DNA of 32,107 nucleotides from Rodentolepis nana. Taxonomy: Eukaryota; Platyhelminthes; Cestoda; Cyclophyllidea; Hymenolepididae. Made by a program: the position numbers and the translations under genes. The notes under the pieces are model-generated. The model saw only the letters and a list, made by a program, of their open reading frames with translations, did no database searches and was not told the origin of the DNA. The stretch is taken from contig UZAE01012772.1 in assembly GCA_900617975.1 (NCBI GenBank), forward strand, positions 1-32,107, written 5' to 3'. This document shows, one piece after another, positions 31,661-32,107 of the stretch (within the stretch, counting starts at the first letter, position 1; each line of letters starts with the position of its first letter).

Positions 31661-32107
31661 CCCAGGGTATCCCAAAAAATGCATACGCGCTTAAAATTAT
31701 TGCAAACATAGTGTTCATTGCTATTTTAATATTTTAAATGTGTTAAAATATTTACTAGTATCATTTAATTGTTTCTTGTTTTTATTGATTTTTAATGACG
31801 ATTATCCAGATCGAAGAGTACAGTTTTGCGAGTGGTATTTAGAACAGTGTGTGGGAAAAGCGGATTTTTCAAGAAGGATTATGTGAAATGACGAGGCCAC
31901 ATTCAAGTTACATGATTACATTAACCACCATAATTATGCCTATTGGGAACCCAAGAATCCACTCGTTACTGTCAACTGTCATGTCAATTTACATGGAATT
32001 ACGGAGTGTTGCGATTTATCATCAGGAGGATTAATCGGACTGTCAATTTTTTTCGACGCTACTGTAACCGGTCCAATTTACTTGAACTTTGTGCATCAGT
32101 CTGTTAT
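31661..32107. other. AT-rich window end, no gene seen
   Basis: No repeat or supported frame recognised. Confidence 0.55.

Noticed and set aside
31242..31694. A 150-codon open frame near the window end.
   Set aside because: It begins at GTG, unlikely for a eukaryotic nuclear gene, and its last third is the SINE-like element.
5401..31700. A recurring peptide motif (PPRGAPWATYTHTAKK) in several frames, for example at 7183-7443, 9616-9867, 25422-25628, 27490-27822 and 31423-31737.
   Set aside because: It is the translation of the conserved head of the SINE-like element. Frames differ between copies, stops and indels are common, and no start or length is shared.

Overview
The window looks like AT-rich nuclear DNA of a eukaryote from a draft assembly; it contains Ns at 2366-2369 and 27122. 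An arthropod, probably an insect, is most likely. The one clear gene has a TATA box 30 bp upstream of a TCAGT-type initiator, Tramtrack/Lola-like C2H2 fingers and a CtBP-type DLS motif. The species cannot be named from the sequence. No bacterial operon, tRNA, rRNA or CRISPR array was recognised.

Only one intact protein gene is supported: an uninterrupted 340-codon C2H2 zinc-finger gene at 11101-12123. It has a plausible core promoter, four CCAAT boxes upstream and a poly(A) signal 190 bp after the stop. About 9-10 kb downstream, on the same strand, lies a decayed relative (about 21130-21930). It has lost most zinc ligands but keeps an open 73-codon stretch covering a conserved module that lies N-terminal to the fingers.

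The dominant feature is a family of about 320-bp SINE-like elements: 14 copies or fragments, roughly 13% of the window, seven in each orientation. Each full copy has a conserved 60-bp head containing CCACGTGGTGCACC, a pyrimidine-rich middle and a TAAA-repeat tail. Several copies have target-site duplications of 9-15 bp. One copy has inserted into another, one carries an internal tandem array, two have internal or terminal duplications, and one lacks its 3' half.

Three older, more diverged repeat pairs also occur: 1195-1365 with 13490-13618, 2200-2540 with 14105-14430, and 17400-17560 with 24385-24625. They are associated with long poly-C or poly-G tracts, which are strikingly common here (at least a dozen of 10-18 bases). 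The remaining sequence is AT-rich intergenic or intronic DNA in which I see no supportable gene.
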